From the NCBI GenBank assembly GCA_036504535.1, contig DASXUY010000050.1:62001-126000 (forward strand): a DNA stretch of 64,000 nt, given 5' to 3'. Positions 35,973 through 43,976 of the stretch are shown one piece after another. Each line of letters begins with the position of its first letter. The stretch's first letter is position 1. Source of the stretch: JARLGU01 sp036504535 (GTDB lineage Bacteria; Armatimonadota; Armatimonadia; Armatimonadales; Capsulimonadaceae). Position numbers and translations under genes: made by a program. The notes under the pieces are model-generated. The model worked only from the letters and a program-made list of their open reading frames with translations, did not search any database and had not been told where the DNA came from.

Positions 35973-38924
35973 CTATGCAACCACCACACCGGCCAGATTG
36001 GCTACCTCACTGGGAGTCAGCGACCGAGACCATAACTGGATATCGGCGACGGCTCCCCGGAATCCGGTGAACGCTTGCAGGGCTGGCGGCGTGACACCTT
36101 CTGGGTTCCCGACCCACCATGGATCGCGACCAATTACCAGCGGCTCATCGTTCAGCGACCTCGGGACCGGGTGATTGCCGCTTGCGACCAGCTTGCCATT
36201 GACGTACAGGCTAACCGCCGCCCCAGCCTCTTCGACGACGGCGACGTGAGTCCATGAGCCGACGCGCAGAACTGACGGCGACATTACCTTGTCCTTCCAC
36301 CAGTTCCCGTCACTATCGTTTCCATCGACGAGAAGTTTGTCGTCCGACGCGACAAGAATGAAGGGAGACGGGACCGAGTCGTATCGTTTGGAAGCGATGG
36401 CAAAATTGCCAAGAACGGCATCGGGTTTCACCCATGCAGCGAAAGTGAAGCTGCTCGTGCGGAGCCAGGTCGGATGCGCCAGCTTCAGACAGCTTTTGCC
36501 GTCGAACTGCGCGGCGAGGCCATGGGGACCAGGCGTCGGCACTACGCGGCCCTCTGCAATTCCATCGAAGCCGTGGCCGGTGACGTCGGCAAATGGCGCG
36601 GCGGTTGTGGTTGCACTGCAGGCCAAGCGGAGGAGCGGGCCAGGCTGCGTGTCGAGCTTGGCGCGAACCTTGGCGCCTTCCGCAGCTTCGGCCTTGATGC
36701 GCGCACGATCATCGACGATCTCGTTGCCGCATCCGGGGAAGGTGTCCGCTTGCGTTGTGACATCTCCCTGAGCTCTAATACCAACACCGCAATTGGTGAA
36801 TATGTTTGATCGAGAGAGGACGCCTGCTGCATGCGGGCCAATGATCAGTCCGATTTTGGCGTTGCTGACACGGTTTTGCTCGACGACCACATCTTGTACA
36901 AGCGGGAACGTTGCAAAGGCGCCTTCGGCTGTCACCTCGATATGCGCATCGGCCATAAGTTCGTTGCCTCTCGCTACGATGCCAATGGTCATCGCAGGAA
37001 GCGGAGTCACGTTGGGGTTTGCGCCTTGTATCGCAATTTGAGCTTCACCGAGGCGCTCCATTGAGTTGGGACCTGCCATGTAAACGGTGCCATCGATGAT
37101 CTTGTTATTTAGCCACATAATGTACCAACATGGCTGAACACCCCTGTAGTTACGACCGAAGCAGTAGTATCCGCCGGTTCGCTCACTGGTGTTGTTGGAG
37201 GCGATGTGGCCCACCGACGAGCCGTACATTTGCAGCGCGACACCGGTGTCGGTGAACGTGTTGCCAATCAGGAGGTAGTTTCGCGACACGATGGTTATCG
37301 ATATCAGCGATGTGTCGTCGGGTTCGACGGCCCACGGGCTCTCCAAGGTGAGATCGCGTCCGTCGATGGAAACCACCTGGCGATACTGCCCCTGCCCCTT
37401 TCCGTCCATGATGAAGACGGCCCCGCCTGTCCAATCCTTGCGCCATTTTGGCAGAGTCAGGTCAGTTGCTGTGGTGAGCACTTTGCCCTTCACCGAGGCG
37501 ATTTTACCGTAGTAGATACCACCAGGTCCGTCGCTCGTCATGCCTTCATGATCGCCGCCGTAGACGCTCTTGACGATATTGTTGGCGTAGTACACATTCT
37601 GCGACACGATAGATCCGTCAAGGGTGTTGATGCCGCCGCCGCTGGCCTGAAGGTCGGTACCTGTAATGACGTTGCGTTCGAAGAGAAGTCCATTGTTGCC
37701 GCTCAGGCAGTACCAGCCATCTCGGCCAATGAAGAATTGGTTGTCGAACACTCGCCCGCCAACGGTGCGGCTTAGGAAAATGGGACGTCCGGAACTGTAG
37801 ACATCGCAGCCGACAATCTCGACGTTTTCTCCGCCCACGCGTATCGCATCACCGTCGCCAGCGCTTATGTAGCGGGCATTGACTTCCTCGGGTTTCATGT
37901 GGTTGCGGAAGCGATTGAGTCGCATCCGAACACGATCGATGGTGACGTTGCCAGCGGTAGGCGTGGTGAGATCGGAGACGATGCCTCGCTTGTACTGGCG
38001 GGCATAGATGCTCATATCGGCGATTTTGAAGTGATCGGTCGCCAGAAGCAGCGCAGGCGGTGGGGCAGCCATATCGATCCAGCAGAGTGCCGTCCGGTTC
38101 ATGCTCAATCCCTGAAGGGTCACGTTTCGCGGGATGGTCAAGCCTGTGTCGAACAGCCAGCGGCCAGCAGGGAAACGGACGGTACCGCCATGTTCGCCCG
38201 CCTGATCGAGCACTTTTTGAACTGCGGGCGCATTGTCGGCAACGTTGTCGCTCGGCGGGGGCGCGTCAAACACGGTCGCAGGGAGGGTGGTCGGCGTGTT
38301 CACTGTGAACTTGACGGGCGTGCTCCAGCCAGCATTCAGTCCGACGCCCGACGATACGCTTACTTGGTACTCACCGGTCGCCAATTTGGCTGGCAGCTTC
38401 GCTTCGAGCGTGAACGGTTCGGAGCGATGCGGCGTCAGCAGGGTTGCTGTGCCGTTTTTAACGAGGCGTATCGATGCGGCGCGACCGTCGGACGTGAGGC
38501 ACTTGCCGCAAACGCGTATGAACCCGCCCGGTGTTCCCGGCGTTCCCGCGTCGCCCTGCGCCCAGAGCAACTGCGGCTTGTTGATCTCGATTTCGGCTGT
38601 GCCAGACGGCGTATCGATCTTGGCGCGGAACATCCCGGGCCGCACATTGGGCGGAAGGACGAACTTGACGCAATGTGGGCGGGCTTGTGCTGGAGTGACT
38701 GTTCCAGTGACCGCTTTCGTACCGGTAACGTCCGCCAGTCGCTCCCAGCGCACCGCTGACGCGCCAGAAAACCCATCGCCATAGACGAGAACGGTCTGGC
38801 CAGGGGCGACGGGATCGCTCACCCAAAACACGGACGGCGCAGCGGCGGCGGGAAGTGAGTACAGCACTAAGAGAGTGCTAACGGCGGCGACTGCCGCTCG
38901 TTGGCGTGTTGTCATCAGGTACAT
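35973..38924 (-). CDS. Exported beta-helix protein with C-terminal LamG domain
   Basis: A 983-residue exported protein with a signal peptide (VAAVSTLLVLYSLPAAAA) and AGGAGA seven bases before the ATG. Residues about 28-210 contain Ig/IPT-like beta domains (VLVYGDGFSG). From about 220 a pectate-lyase-type right-handed beta-helix begins (DNVADNAPAVQKVLDQAGEHGG then VRFPAGRWLF) and runs through many coils such as NVEIVGCDVYSSG and DVVVEQNRVSNAKIG to about 750. Residues about 790-975 are a LamG domain (SFTFAAWVKPD, GSWTHVAVVEE, LYVNGKLVASG, ADIQLWSRSLTPSEV). A lyase or hydrolase acting on acidic polysaccharide, or a tailspike-like binder, would fit; catalytic residues cannot be pinned down. Confidence 0.83.
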   Translation of the reverse strand: MYLMTTRQRAAVAAVSTLLVLYSLPAAAAPSVFWVSDPVAPGQTVLVYGDGFSGASAVRWERLADVTGTKAVTGTVTPAQARPHCVKFVLPPNVRPGMFRAKIDTPSGTAEIEINKPQLLWAQGDAGTPGTPGGFIRVCGKCLTSDGRAASIRLVKNGTATLLTPHRSEPFTLEAKLPAKLATGEYQVSVSSGVGLNAGWSTPVKFTVNTPTTLPATVFDAPPPSDNVADNAPAVQKVLDQAGEHGGTVRFPAGRWLFDTGLTIPRNVTLQGLSMNRTALCWIDMAAPPPALLLATDHFKIADMSIYARQYKRGIVSDLTTPTAGNVTIDRVRMRLNRFRNHMKPEEVNARYISAGDGDAIRVGGENVEIVGCDVYSSGRPIFLSRTVGGRVFDNQFFIGRDGWYCLSGNNGLLFERNVITGTDLQASGGGINTLDGSIVSQNVYYANNIVKSVYGGDHEGMTSDGPGGIYYGKIASVKGKVLTTATDLTLPKWRKDWTGGAVFIMDGKGQGQYRQVVSIDGRDLTLESPWAVEPDDTSLISITIVSRNYLLIGNTFTDTGVALQMYGSSVGHIASNNTSERTGGYYCFGRNYRGVQPCWYIMWLNNKIIDGTVYMAGPNSMERLGEAQIAIQGANPNVTPLPAMTIGIVARGNELMADAHIEVTAEGAFATFPLVQDVVVEQNRVSNAKIGLIIGPHAAGVLSRSNIFTNCGVGIRAQGDVTTQADTFPGCGNEIVDDRARIKAEAAEGAKVRAKLDTQPGPLLRLACSATTTAAPFADVTGHGFDGIAEGRVVPTPGPHGLAAQFDGKSCLKLAHPTWLRTSSFTFAAWVKPDAVLGNFAIASKRYDSVPSPFILVASDDKLLVDGNDSDGNWWKDKVMSPSVLRVGSWTHVAVVEEAGAAVSLYVNGKLVASGNHPVPRSLNDEPLVIGRDPWWVGNPEGVTPPALQAFTGFRGAVADIQLWSRSLTPSEVANLAGVVVA

Positions 38925-39244
38925 GGGATTATCTCCTGGGCGAGTTGATAGAATGCCGTGGGGTTGGTGCCACAGGCGTGGGACATTTCACTACGCTGAA
39001 TAAGTTTCAAAACTTTTCGGCATTTGGGCGGTAGTGTGATACGCTGTGACGATCAGTCTTGGGCTTTGAATGTTAGGTAGCTACGTTTCTTTTAAGTCTT
39101 CGCGTGCAAAAATGGCCGCTTTGCGGCAACGATTACCACTGAATGAATTCAGTGGCTAGCGAGTTTCTGATTGTCCCTGCCGGGACGTAGGAACTGCTTG
39201 TGCCGCTTTGACAGCTGCACGGGAGTTCACTGCTACAGCGCCAA

Positions 39245-39260
39245 CGACAACATGTTGTCG
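39245..39260. promoter_or_regulatory. Perfect 16-bp palindrome
   Basis: CGACAACATGTTGTCG is fully self-complementary and operator-like, about 320 bp upstream of the beta-helix gene. Its half-site resembles the GTCAACAT repeats in the module 2 promoter. The binding protein is unknown. Confidence 0.4.
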
Positions 39261-39407
39261 TACAGAGTAAGTTAAGAACCTATTGCAATCTAGTCAGCCA
39301 AGTTCATCCCTCAGGCGTAGACTCCATTGGTTTTCACCTACGGCTCTGAAGGGCCTGAAAGTACCCGACGAGCGCTTATAGGCTTGTGGTGACATATCGA
39401 GACGGTG

Positions 39408-39440
39408 AGGGCCGAGCCAAGCCTGTCCGACCTCGGCCCT
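39408..39440 (-). terminator. Hairpin after prepilin 3
   Basis: AGGGCCGAG and CTCGGCCCT form a perfect 9-bp stem around a 15-base loop, about 30 bases past the prepilin stop. No T-run follows. It occupies the same place as the hairpin after prepilin 2. Confidence 0.5.
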
Positions 39441-39470
39441 TCGCCATAGTATTGTATGATCGTCGTGCGG

Positions 39471-40298
39471 TTACGGGATCGTCGGGTTGTACCACGATGT
39501 GGCACCTGTCGGTACTGTTGTTCCGTTGTTGAAATAGACCTGGCCGCCGCAGTCAGTTTGGTTACTACCGCCTGGGATGAACTCCATCCGGTTCCACCGG
39601 ACGTGGCCGTCGACGTAGGAATAATTGCTGCCATTGCTGTGGAAAAGGGCTGGGCCGACACCTTTGTGACCTAGACCCGTGAACCAGTTGATCGCTTCCC
39701 AGCAAACGTCTGACCCCGAGTTTGCGGTTACGTTGTCGCCAGCCGTTGCCGGCGAGAGCAGAATCACATTCGCCGGTTTGGCAACAGCGGGCATCGTGAA
39801 CACCATTTTGCCGCAGAACTGCGCATAGGGACCGCTATAGCACGGAAGGCCGCCGCCAGTTCGCGGACTGCCAAGATAGTAGCGCGACATGATATACGAG
39901 TTGGGGGAGTAACTAGGATTCGGACCCGACGTTCCGGCTATTGGATATGCTGTCGCGTTGCTCGTCTTCGGCGCGTAGGGGTCGTCAGGGCAGTACCCGA
40001 CGTCGTTGCTCTTGATATAGGGCTGCTGGAGATCGAACCAGGACGGGTGAGCGCCGTCGGCCAGCCATTGTGGCGGCGATAGCGGCTGGATATAGTATGA
40101 CACCTGGCACGGGAAGGACTCGTCGTAGTCCTGGACATATTGCAAGATGCCAAGGGTGATCTGTTTCATATTGGTGGCGCACTGAGTTTGTCGCGCCTTT
40201 TCGCGAGCTGTCGCAAAGACAGGAAAAAGTATAGCTGCTAATATCGCGATAATAGCTATAACTACGAGTAATTCAATTAAAGTAAAAGCTTTTCTCAT
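39471..40298 (-). CDS. Prepilin-like H-X9-DG protein 3 (DUF1559-like)
   Basis: A 275-residue protein with a four-residue basic leader (MRKA) cut before FTLIELLVVIAIIAILAAIL, again with Ala at -1. TAREKARQTQCATNMKQITLG and YVQDYDESFPCQ follow, close to prepilin 1. The C-terminal motif is H220-X9-D230-G231. GGAAGGAG precedes the ATG by seven bases. The helix codons are A/T-ending, as in the other two prepilin genes. It lies 149 bp after the LacI regulator and upstream of the beta-helix and membrane protein genes, giving module 3 the same order as modules 1 and 2. Confidence 0.92.
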   Translation of the reverse strand: MRKAFTLIELLVVIAIIAILAAILFPVFATAREKARQTQCATNMKQITLGILQYVQDYDESFPCQVSYYIQPLSPPQWLADGAHPSWFDLQQPYIKSNDVGYCPDDPYAPKTSNATAYPIAGTSGPNPSYSPNSYIMSRYYLGSPRTGGGLPCYSGPYAQFCGKMVFTMPAVAKPANVILLSPATAGDNVTANSGSDVCWEAINWFTGLGHKGVGPALFHSNGSNYSYVDGHVRWNRMEFIPGGSNQTDCGGQVYFNNGTTVPTGATSWYNPTIP

Positions 40299-40447
40299 TA
40301 CGTGACTCCTTCCGCATAATTATCGTCACCCGCAGCAAGCTGCGGTGTCCCAAAGATTCAGTTAACCAGTAGCGGAGTTGGCTCCGGGGACCAGAAGAGC
40401 ATACACCGAGCAATCCGAAGCAAAACACGGTCCGGCGTCTTGCTGGT

Positions 40448-41470
40448 TCAAGCAACCGAGTCTCGATGCACCAACTTCGCTGGAACCAGGTCGACGCCCC
40501 GAACATTTTCACCAGCGATCATGCCCCTTAGCATGGCATAGCTACGCTCGACCAACGCGCGAAAATCGGGTTCAATGGCCGTCATGCAAGGATAACCCTT
40601 CTCCGCATCGCCCGCCGTTCCCATTCCGACGACGGTGACATCCTTCGGCGACTGTAGTCCGCGGCTTAACGCTGCGTAAATGATGGCGCGCCCAATTCTC
40701 ATATCGCTGCAAAGAAAGGCTGTCGGGTAGTCATCGCCGGCCAGTATTTCGGTGGCCCATTCGACATATTGCGACATGCCAATGCGGCGCTGGCTATACG
40801 GAAACAAGCCGCGCCGGTGCGGTGCTATTTCCATGTTGTGCGCCCTAGCTGCACGCTCGAAGCTCAATCGCGCCTCGTTGTGCTGCCGGAAGTCCGGCGG
40901 GCCCGTAGCTGTTGCAATACGCCGGTGCCCGAGATCGACGAGCATCCCAATCGCTTCGTTCGCTGCGTTGGTAAAATCGGACATGACGCAGTGAGGTGCT
41001 TCTTCGTTGATGCAGACCCACGGATATCGGTCCTGGCTCATCAAGTATTCCCTGAGAGCCGGAACAGGAGACATGCTGTCGGTTACGATAGCGCCGTCGA
41101 CATAGGCACCTTTGAAGGATTGCGGGATGCAGTCGGTAGGAGTGTGCGCCATGGAGACAAAATCGAAGTGAAAGCGGACGCTTTCGGCTTCACCGATGGC
41201 GAGAAAATTGGTCATTAGTGGCCCATGCGCCCCTGATTCTGACGCTTCGGCTTGGTCTGCGGGAATGATCACCCCGATACCACCAGTGGACCGAGCCCGC
41301 ATCAATTGCGCGGCGAGGCGAGGCTGGTAGCTCATCTCGACTGCGATCTTGCGGATCGCATTGCGCGTCGTATCGCTGACCCGTCCAGTCCCATTCAGCG
41401 CCGACGACACTGCCCTGGTCGACACACCTGCCTTGCGGGCTATATCAATGATTGTTGCGTTTTCTGCCAT
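40448..41470 (-). CDS. LacI family transcriptional regulator (module 3)
   Basis: A 340-residue classical LacI/GalR repressor. The HTH (ATIIDIARKAGVSTRAVSSALNG) and hinge (YQPRLAAQLMRARSTGGIGVII) lie in the first 70 residues. The periplasmic-binding-like core contains YPWVCINEEAPHCVMSDF, LVDLGHRRIATATGP and the effector-domain end VVGMGTAGDAEKGYPCMTAIEP. A good promoter and a near-palindrome with central CG lie upstream of the ATG and would allow autoregulation. The sugar recognised is not known. Confidence 0.93.
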   Translation of the reverse strand: MAENATIIDIARKAGVSTRAVSSALNGTGRVSDTTRNAIRKIAVEMSYQPRLAAQLMRARSTGGIGVIIPADQAEASESGAHGPLMTNFLAIGEAESVRFHFDFVSMAHTPTDCIPQSFKGAYVDGAIVTDSMSPVPALREYLMSQDRYPWVCINEEAPHCVMSDFTNAANEAIGMLVDLGHRRIATATGPPDFRQHNEARLSFERAARAHNMEIAPHRRGLFPYSQRRIGMSQYVEWATEILAGDDYPTAFLCSDMRIGRAIIYAALSRGLQSPKDVTVVGMGTAGDAEKGYPCMTAIEPDFRALVERSYAMLRGMIAGENVRGVDLVPAKLVHRDSVA

Positions 41471-41497
41471 ATGTAAAGACGAGGCTGATCTGTTGAT

Positions 41498-41547
41498 TTG
41501 CTTCCACGTTGATGCAATATAGTAACACCTTGCCAGGTTCCTGTCAA
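41498..41547 (-). promoter_or_regulatory. Promoter and LacI-type operator, module 3
   Basis: On the minus strand TTGACA (41547-41542), 17 bp, TACTAT (41524-41519). Immediately downstream, 41498-41517 reads TTGCATCAACGTGGAAGCAA on that strand, a dyad with 8 of 10 matching positions per half and the CG centre typical of LacI-family operators. Confidence 0.7.
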
Positions 41548-41644
41548 TAGTCTCAGGTGAGAATGTTGTTAGCTGGTTACAGACGATAACTTGCCATGCT
41601 AAAACGCATGAGATGGGAAGGCCGTGCAGTCTGTAGGCAACAGA

Positions 41645-42337
41645 CTAAGCAACTCGGGGAGCGTTGGCGCTTTCGAGTAGAAAGGCGCTGGCTTTGTTGG
41701 CGGCGACAGCGTCGCGGGCTTCGATAGCGTCGAAGAGCTGCTGGTGGTACGATGCCTGGGCTTCGGAGAAGGTGGCGTATGAGGAGAGCGATGACTGCAC
41801 GACACCTGCGAACGAGCGGTATAGCTCGGCGAGCAGCGTGTTCTTGGTTGCTGCGGCGACAGCGACGTGGAATTCGACGTCCACGCGCACCAGTTCAGCG
41901 GAGTCGCGGCGAAGGCGGGCGTCTTCGCGGAGTTGGAGTAGTGAGCGTAGGGTAGCAATATCGCGGTCGTCGCGGCGGAGTGCGGCGAGGCGAGCGGTCT
42001 CGAGTTCGAGAGCGTGGCGGACTTCTTGCACTTCAATGACACGCGCATCGCGCAGCTTGTTTGAGAGGCTTTCCTCGTTGTGGGTGGCCCGGACATAGGT
42101 GCCATCGCCCTGCCGGACTTCAAGAAGGCCAGCGTGCGCGAGAACACGGACAGCCTCTCGGACGGTAGAACGCCCTACTGCCAACTGCTCCATGAGTACC
42201 GGTTCAGGCGGAAGCTTACCGCCAAGGGGGAACTCACCAGCTGCAATTTTGCCGCGAAGTGAGGCCAGCACTTGGTCCACCAGTTGTCGCCGCTGGATTG
42301 TGCGCAGTGTGCCTGAAGTTGGAAGACTCGAATTCAT
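41645..42337 (-). CDS. FadR-type GntR family regulator (FCD domain)
   Basis: From the ATG at 42337 the protein is 230 residues, the usual length for this family; an in-frame ATG at 42415 lies upstream of the TATACT promoter-like box and is not preferred. The N-terminal winged helix reads LVDQVLASLRGKIAAGEFPLGG, then LPPEPVLMEQLAVGRSTVREAVRVL and GTYVRA. The all-helical FCD domain follows (EVRHALELETARLAAL, and DVEFHVAVAAATKN with the metal/ligand Asp and His). Such regulators usually respond to sugar acids such as galactonate or glucuronate, which fits the galactonate-dehydratase-like gene in this cluster. Confidence 0.9.
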   Translation of the reverse strand: MNSSLPTSGTLRTIQRRQLVDQVLASLRGKIAAGEFPLGGKLPPEPVLMEQLAVGRSTVREAVRVLAHAGLLEVRQGDGTYVRATHNEESLSNKLRDARVIEVQEVRHALELETARLAALRRDDRDIATLRSLLQLREDARLRRDSAELVRVDVEFHVAVAAATKNTLLAELYRSFAGVVQSSLSSYATFSEAQASYHQQLFDAIEARDAVAANKASAFLLESANAPRVA

Positions 42338-42408
42338 CAGATGTTTCGAGTATACCACATGTTGGTGGGCGGGGGCAAAGCGTCGTGGCGTCCGGACAGA
42401 AGCAGAAT

Positions 42409-42460
42409 ACCTCACCCCCTAGCCCCCTCTCCTTGGAAAGGCGAGGGGGAATCAGAGTGA
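42409..42460 (+). repeat. CCCCTC-GAGGGG hairpin repeat, copy 3
   Basis: A TTGGAAAGG-loop variant with a CTAGCCCCC lead, just before the 3' end of the GH39-like gene and upstream of the FadR-type regulator. Confidence 0.85.
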
Positions 42461-42469
42461 GTCGGTCAT

Positions 42470-43885
42470 TCACCCTACCGCGGCATCGTCGGTGAGTAGC
42501 AGCGGGTAGTCGGTCAGGGGGAGACCTGATACGGTGCAGATGCCGCTGTCGGCTTCATTGAATGAAGTGGCGCGGTAGATTTTGCCAGCGAGGCAGTCCA
42601 CGAGAACGGGATGCTCAAGACGCTTTTCGGTTTGCTGGATGAAGCTCACCGATACATCGCTCAGCCCGCGCCAGCCTCGTTGCAGGTCTTCGGGGAAATA
42701 GTACGCGAAAAGTGGGTATCCGTCGCGAATGAAGGTACCGACAACAGGCGCAAGAAACGGCAGGGCGCCTTCGCGGCGGGTGTCGACTCCGGTGTTGAGC
42801 CGACAGTAGAGGTCGGCGGCGGCGAGATTGGCATCGAAGATAGGTGCGATGTGCTTGAACGCGTCGTATGACATCTTCGGGGTGTAAGTCAGCCCGTTCA
42901 GCAAGCCAAGCATCACTGGAGGACGTTCCTGGCCGTTCGACTGCCGATACGGCTGCTCCATGAGGTCGCTGATGTGGAAGTACGCGATCACATCCATGCG
43001 CGCCATCGAGTCCAGGACGATGCGCCGGAGGACGAACTTAGCCTGACTGGCTTCGTCGGCGTGGTAAATTCCCATCCACGAGTCGTGGTGACCGTAGGCG
43101 CGCGCCGGGTAGCCGCATTCGCCTTGCCAAAGGCGGACGTGCGGTGCATACTGCGCCATAAGCGCACGCACAGCCGCGATATCGGCGAAGTAGCTGGCTT
43201 CGGGAATGGGCGGCGCAGTGTACGGGTGCAGGGAGAACGCATCGATATGATCACCCATGCCCGCCTTCAGAGCGCGGTGAATGAACGCACAATCGATTGC
43301 CGATGTGCAACCCAGGATAACGGAATCTGGCTGGATGCGCTTAATGATCGGCGCGGTTTCGGCGATCAGTTCGGCGTACGCTTCCCCAGTCGCGTGTGTC
43401 GGGTGCCAGAACTGGTCGATATTGGGCTCGTTCCATATTTCCCAGTGCTTGACGCGACCCGCAAAGTGAGTGGCGACCGCGGCGACGAATCGCTTCCATG
43501 CGGCAAGGCACTCGGGGCCGTAAGCGATGGGGACACAGCCCACCGCAGACTCGTGGGGAACTCCCGGCATATAGAGCTTGTTGCCAAAGCCGAGGTTGAA
43601 CCACGGTTGGACGCCGCGCTTGAGAAGCTGATCGACGATTTCGTCCAGCCACGCGAAGTCAATCACGCCCTTCTCTATTTCGCAGCGGCTCCAGCCTGTC
43701 TGGCACCGCGCCCATTTTGCCCCAGATTCGGCCAGGAGATCGTAGCACTTGTCCGGGTTGAACATGCGGCGGTCGAGGGTCTCGAATCCAATGCACAGCG
43801 GCGAGGCAGCGATATCGCGCGCATGGCGGGTCTTGATTGCGCCAGCAGGCGCTAGCATGAGTGAAGGGTCTTGAAAGATGTCCAT
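42470..43885 (-). CDS. Cytoplasmic GH39-like glycoside hydrolase
   Basis: A 471-residue clan GH-A enzyme without a signal peptide, hence intracellular. The barrel starts near 30 (IGFETLDRRMFNPDKCYDLL). HWEIWNEPN gives the acid/base Glu at 153 and LWQGECGYP the nucleophile Glu at 256, spaced as in GH39 beta-xylosidases and related enzymes. SLHPYTAPP follows the fourth strands. The C-terminal about 120 residues form a small beta domain. It probably hydrolyses imported oligosaccharides together with the neighbouring sugar-acid enzymes. The exact substrate is not readable. Confidence 0.85.
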   Translation of the reverse strand: MDIFQDPSLMLAPAGAIKTRHARDIAASPLCIGFETLDRRMFNPDKCYDLLAESGAKWARCQTGWSRCEIEKGVIDFAWLDEIVDQLLKRGVQPWFNLGFGNKLYMPGVPHESAVGCVPIAYGPECLAAWKRFVAAVATHFAGRVKHWEIWNEPNIDQFWHPTHATGEAYAELIAETAPIIKRIQPDSVILGCTSAIDCAFIHRALKAGMGDHIDAFSLHPYTAPPIPEASYFADIAAVRALMAQYAPHVRLWQGECGYPARAYGHHDSWMGIYHADEASQAKFVLRRIVLDSMARMDVIAYFHISDLMEQPYRQSNGQERPPVMLGLLNGLTYTPKMSYDAFKHIAPIFDANLAAADLYCRLNTGVDTRREGALPFLAPVVGTFIRDGYPLFAYYFPEDLQRGWRGLSDVSVSFIQQTEKRLEHPVLVDCLAGKIYRATSFNEADSGICTVSGLPLTDYPLLLTDDAAVG

Positions 43886-43916
43886 GGGTGAAGGGTCCTG
43901 GATTGCGGAATAAATG

Positions 43917-43967
43917 ACCTCACCCCCGGCCCCTCTCCTACGATAAGGAGAGGGGAGAAAGAGAGGA
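43917..43967 (+). repeat. CCCCTC-GAGGGG hairpin repeat, copy 4
   Basis: A TACGATAAGG-loop variant with a perfect 10-bp stem (CCCCTCTCCT / AGGAGAGGGG), filling the gap between the GH39-like and MBL/GH16 genes. Confidence 0.85.
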
Positions 43968-43976
43968 GGTATGCAG

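Larger units (their letters stand above)
38925..39470. other. Intergenic region with palindromes and hairpins
   Basis: 546 bp without a gene. It contains CCACTGAA/TTCAGTGG (39136-39155) followed by GTCCC-TGCC-GGGAC (about 39173-39186), a pairing seen as a dispersed repeat in related genomes. It also contains a perfect 16-bp palindrome at 39245-39260, a CCTACGGCTC...GGGCCTGAAAGTACC segment (39331-39366) that recurs at about 2990-3070, and the hairpin after prepilin 3. Confidence 0.6.
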
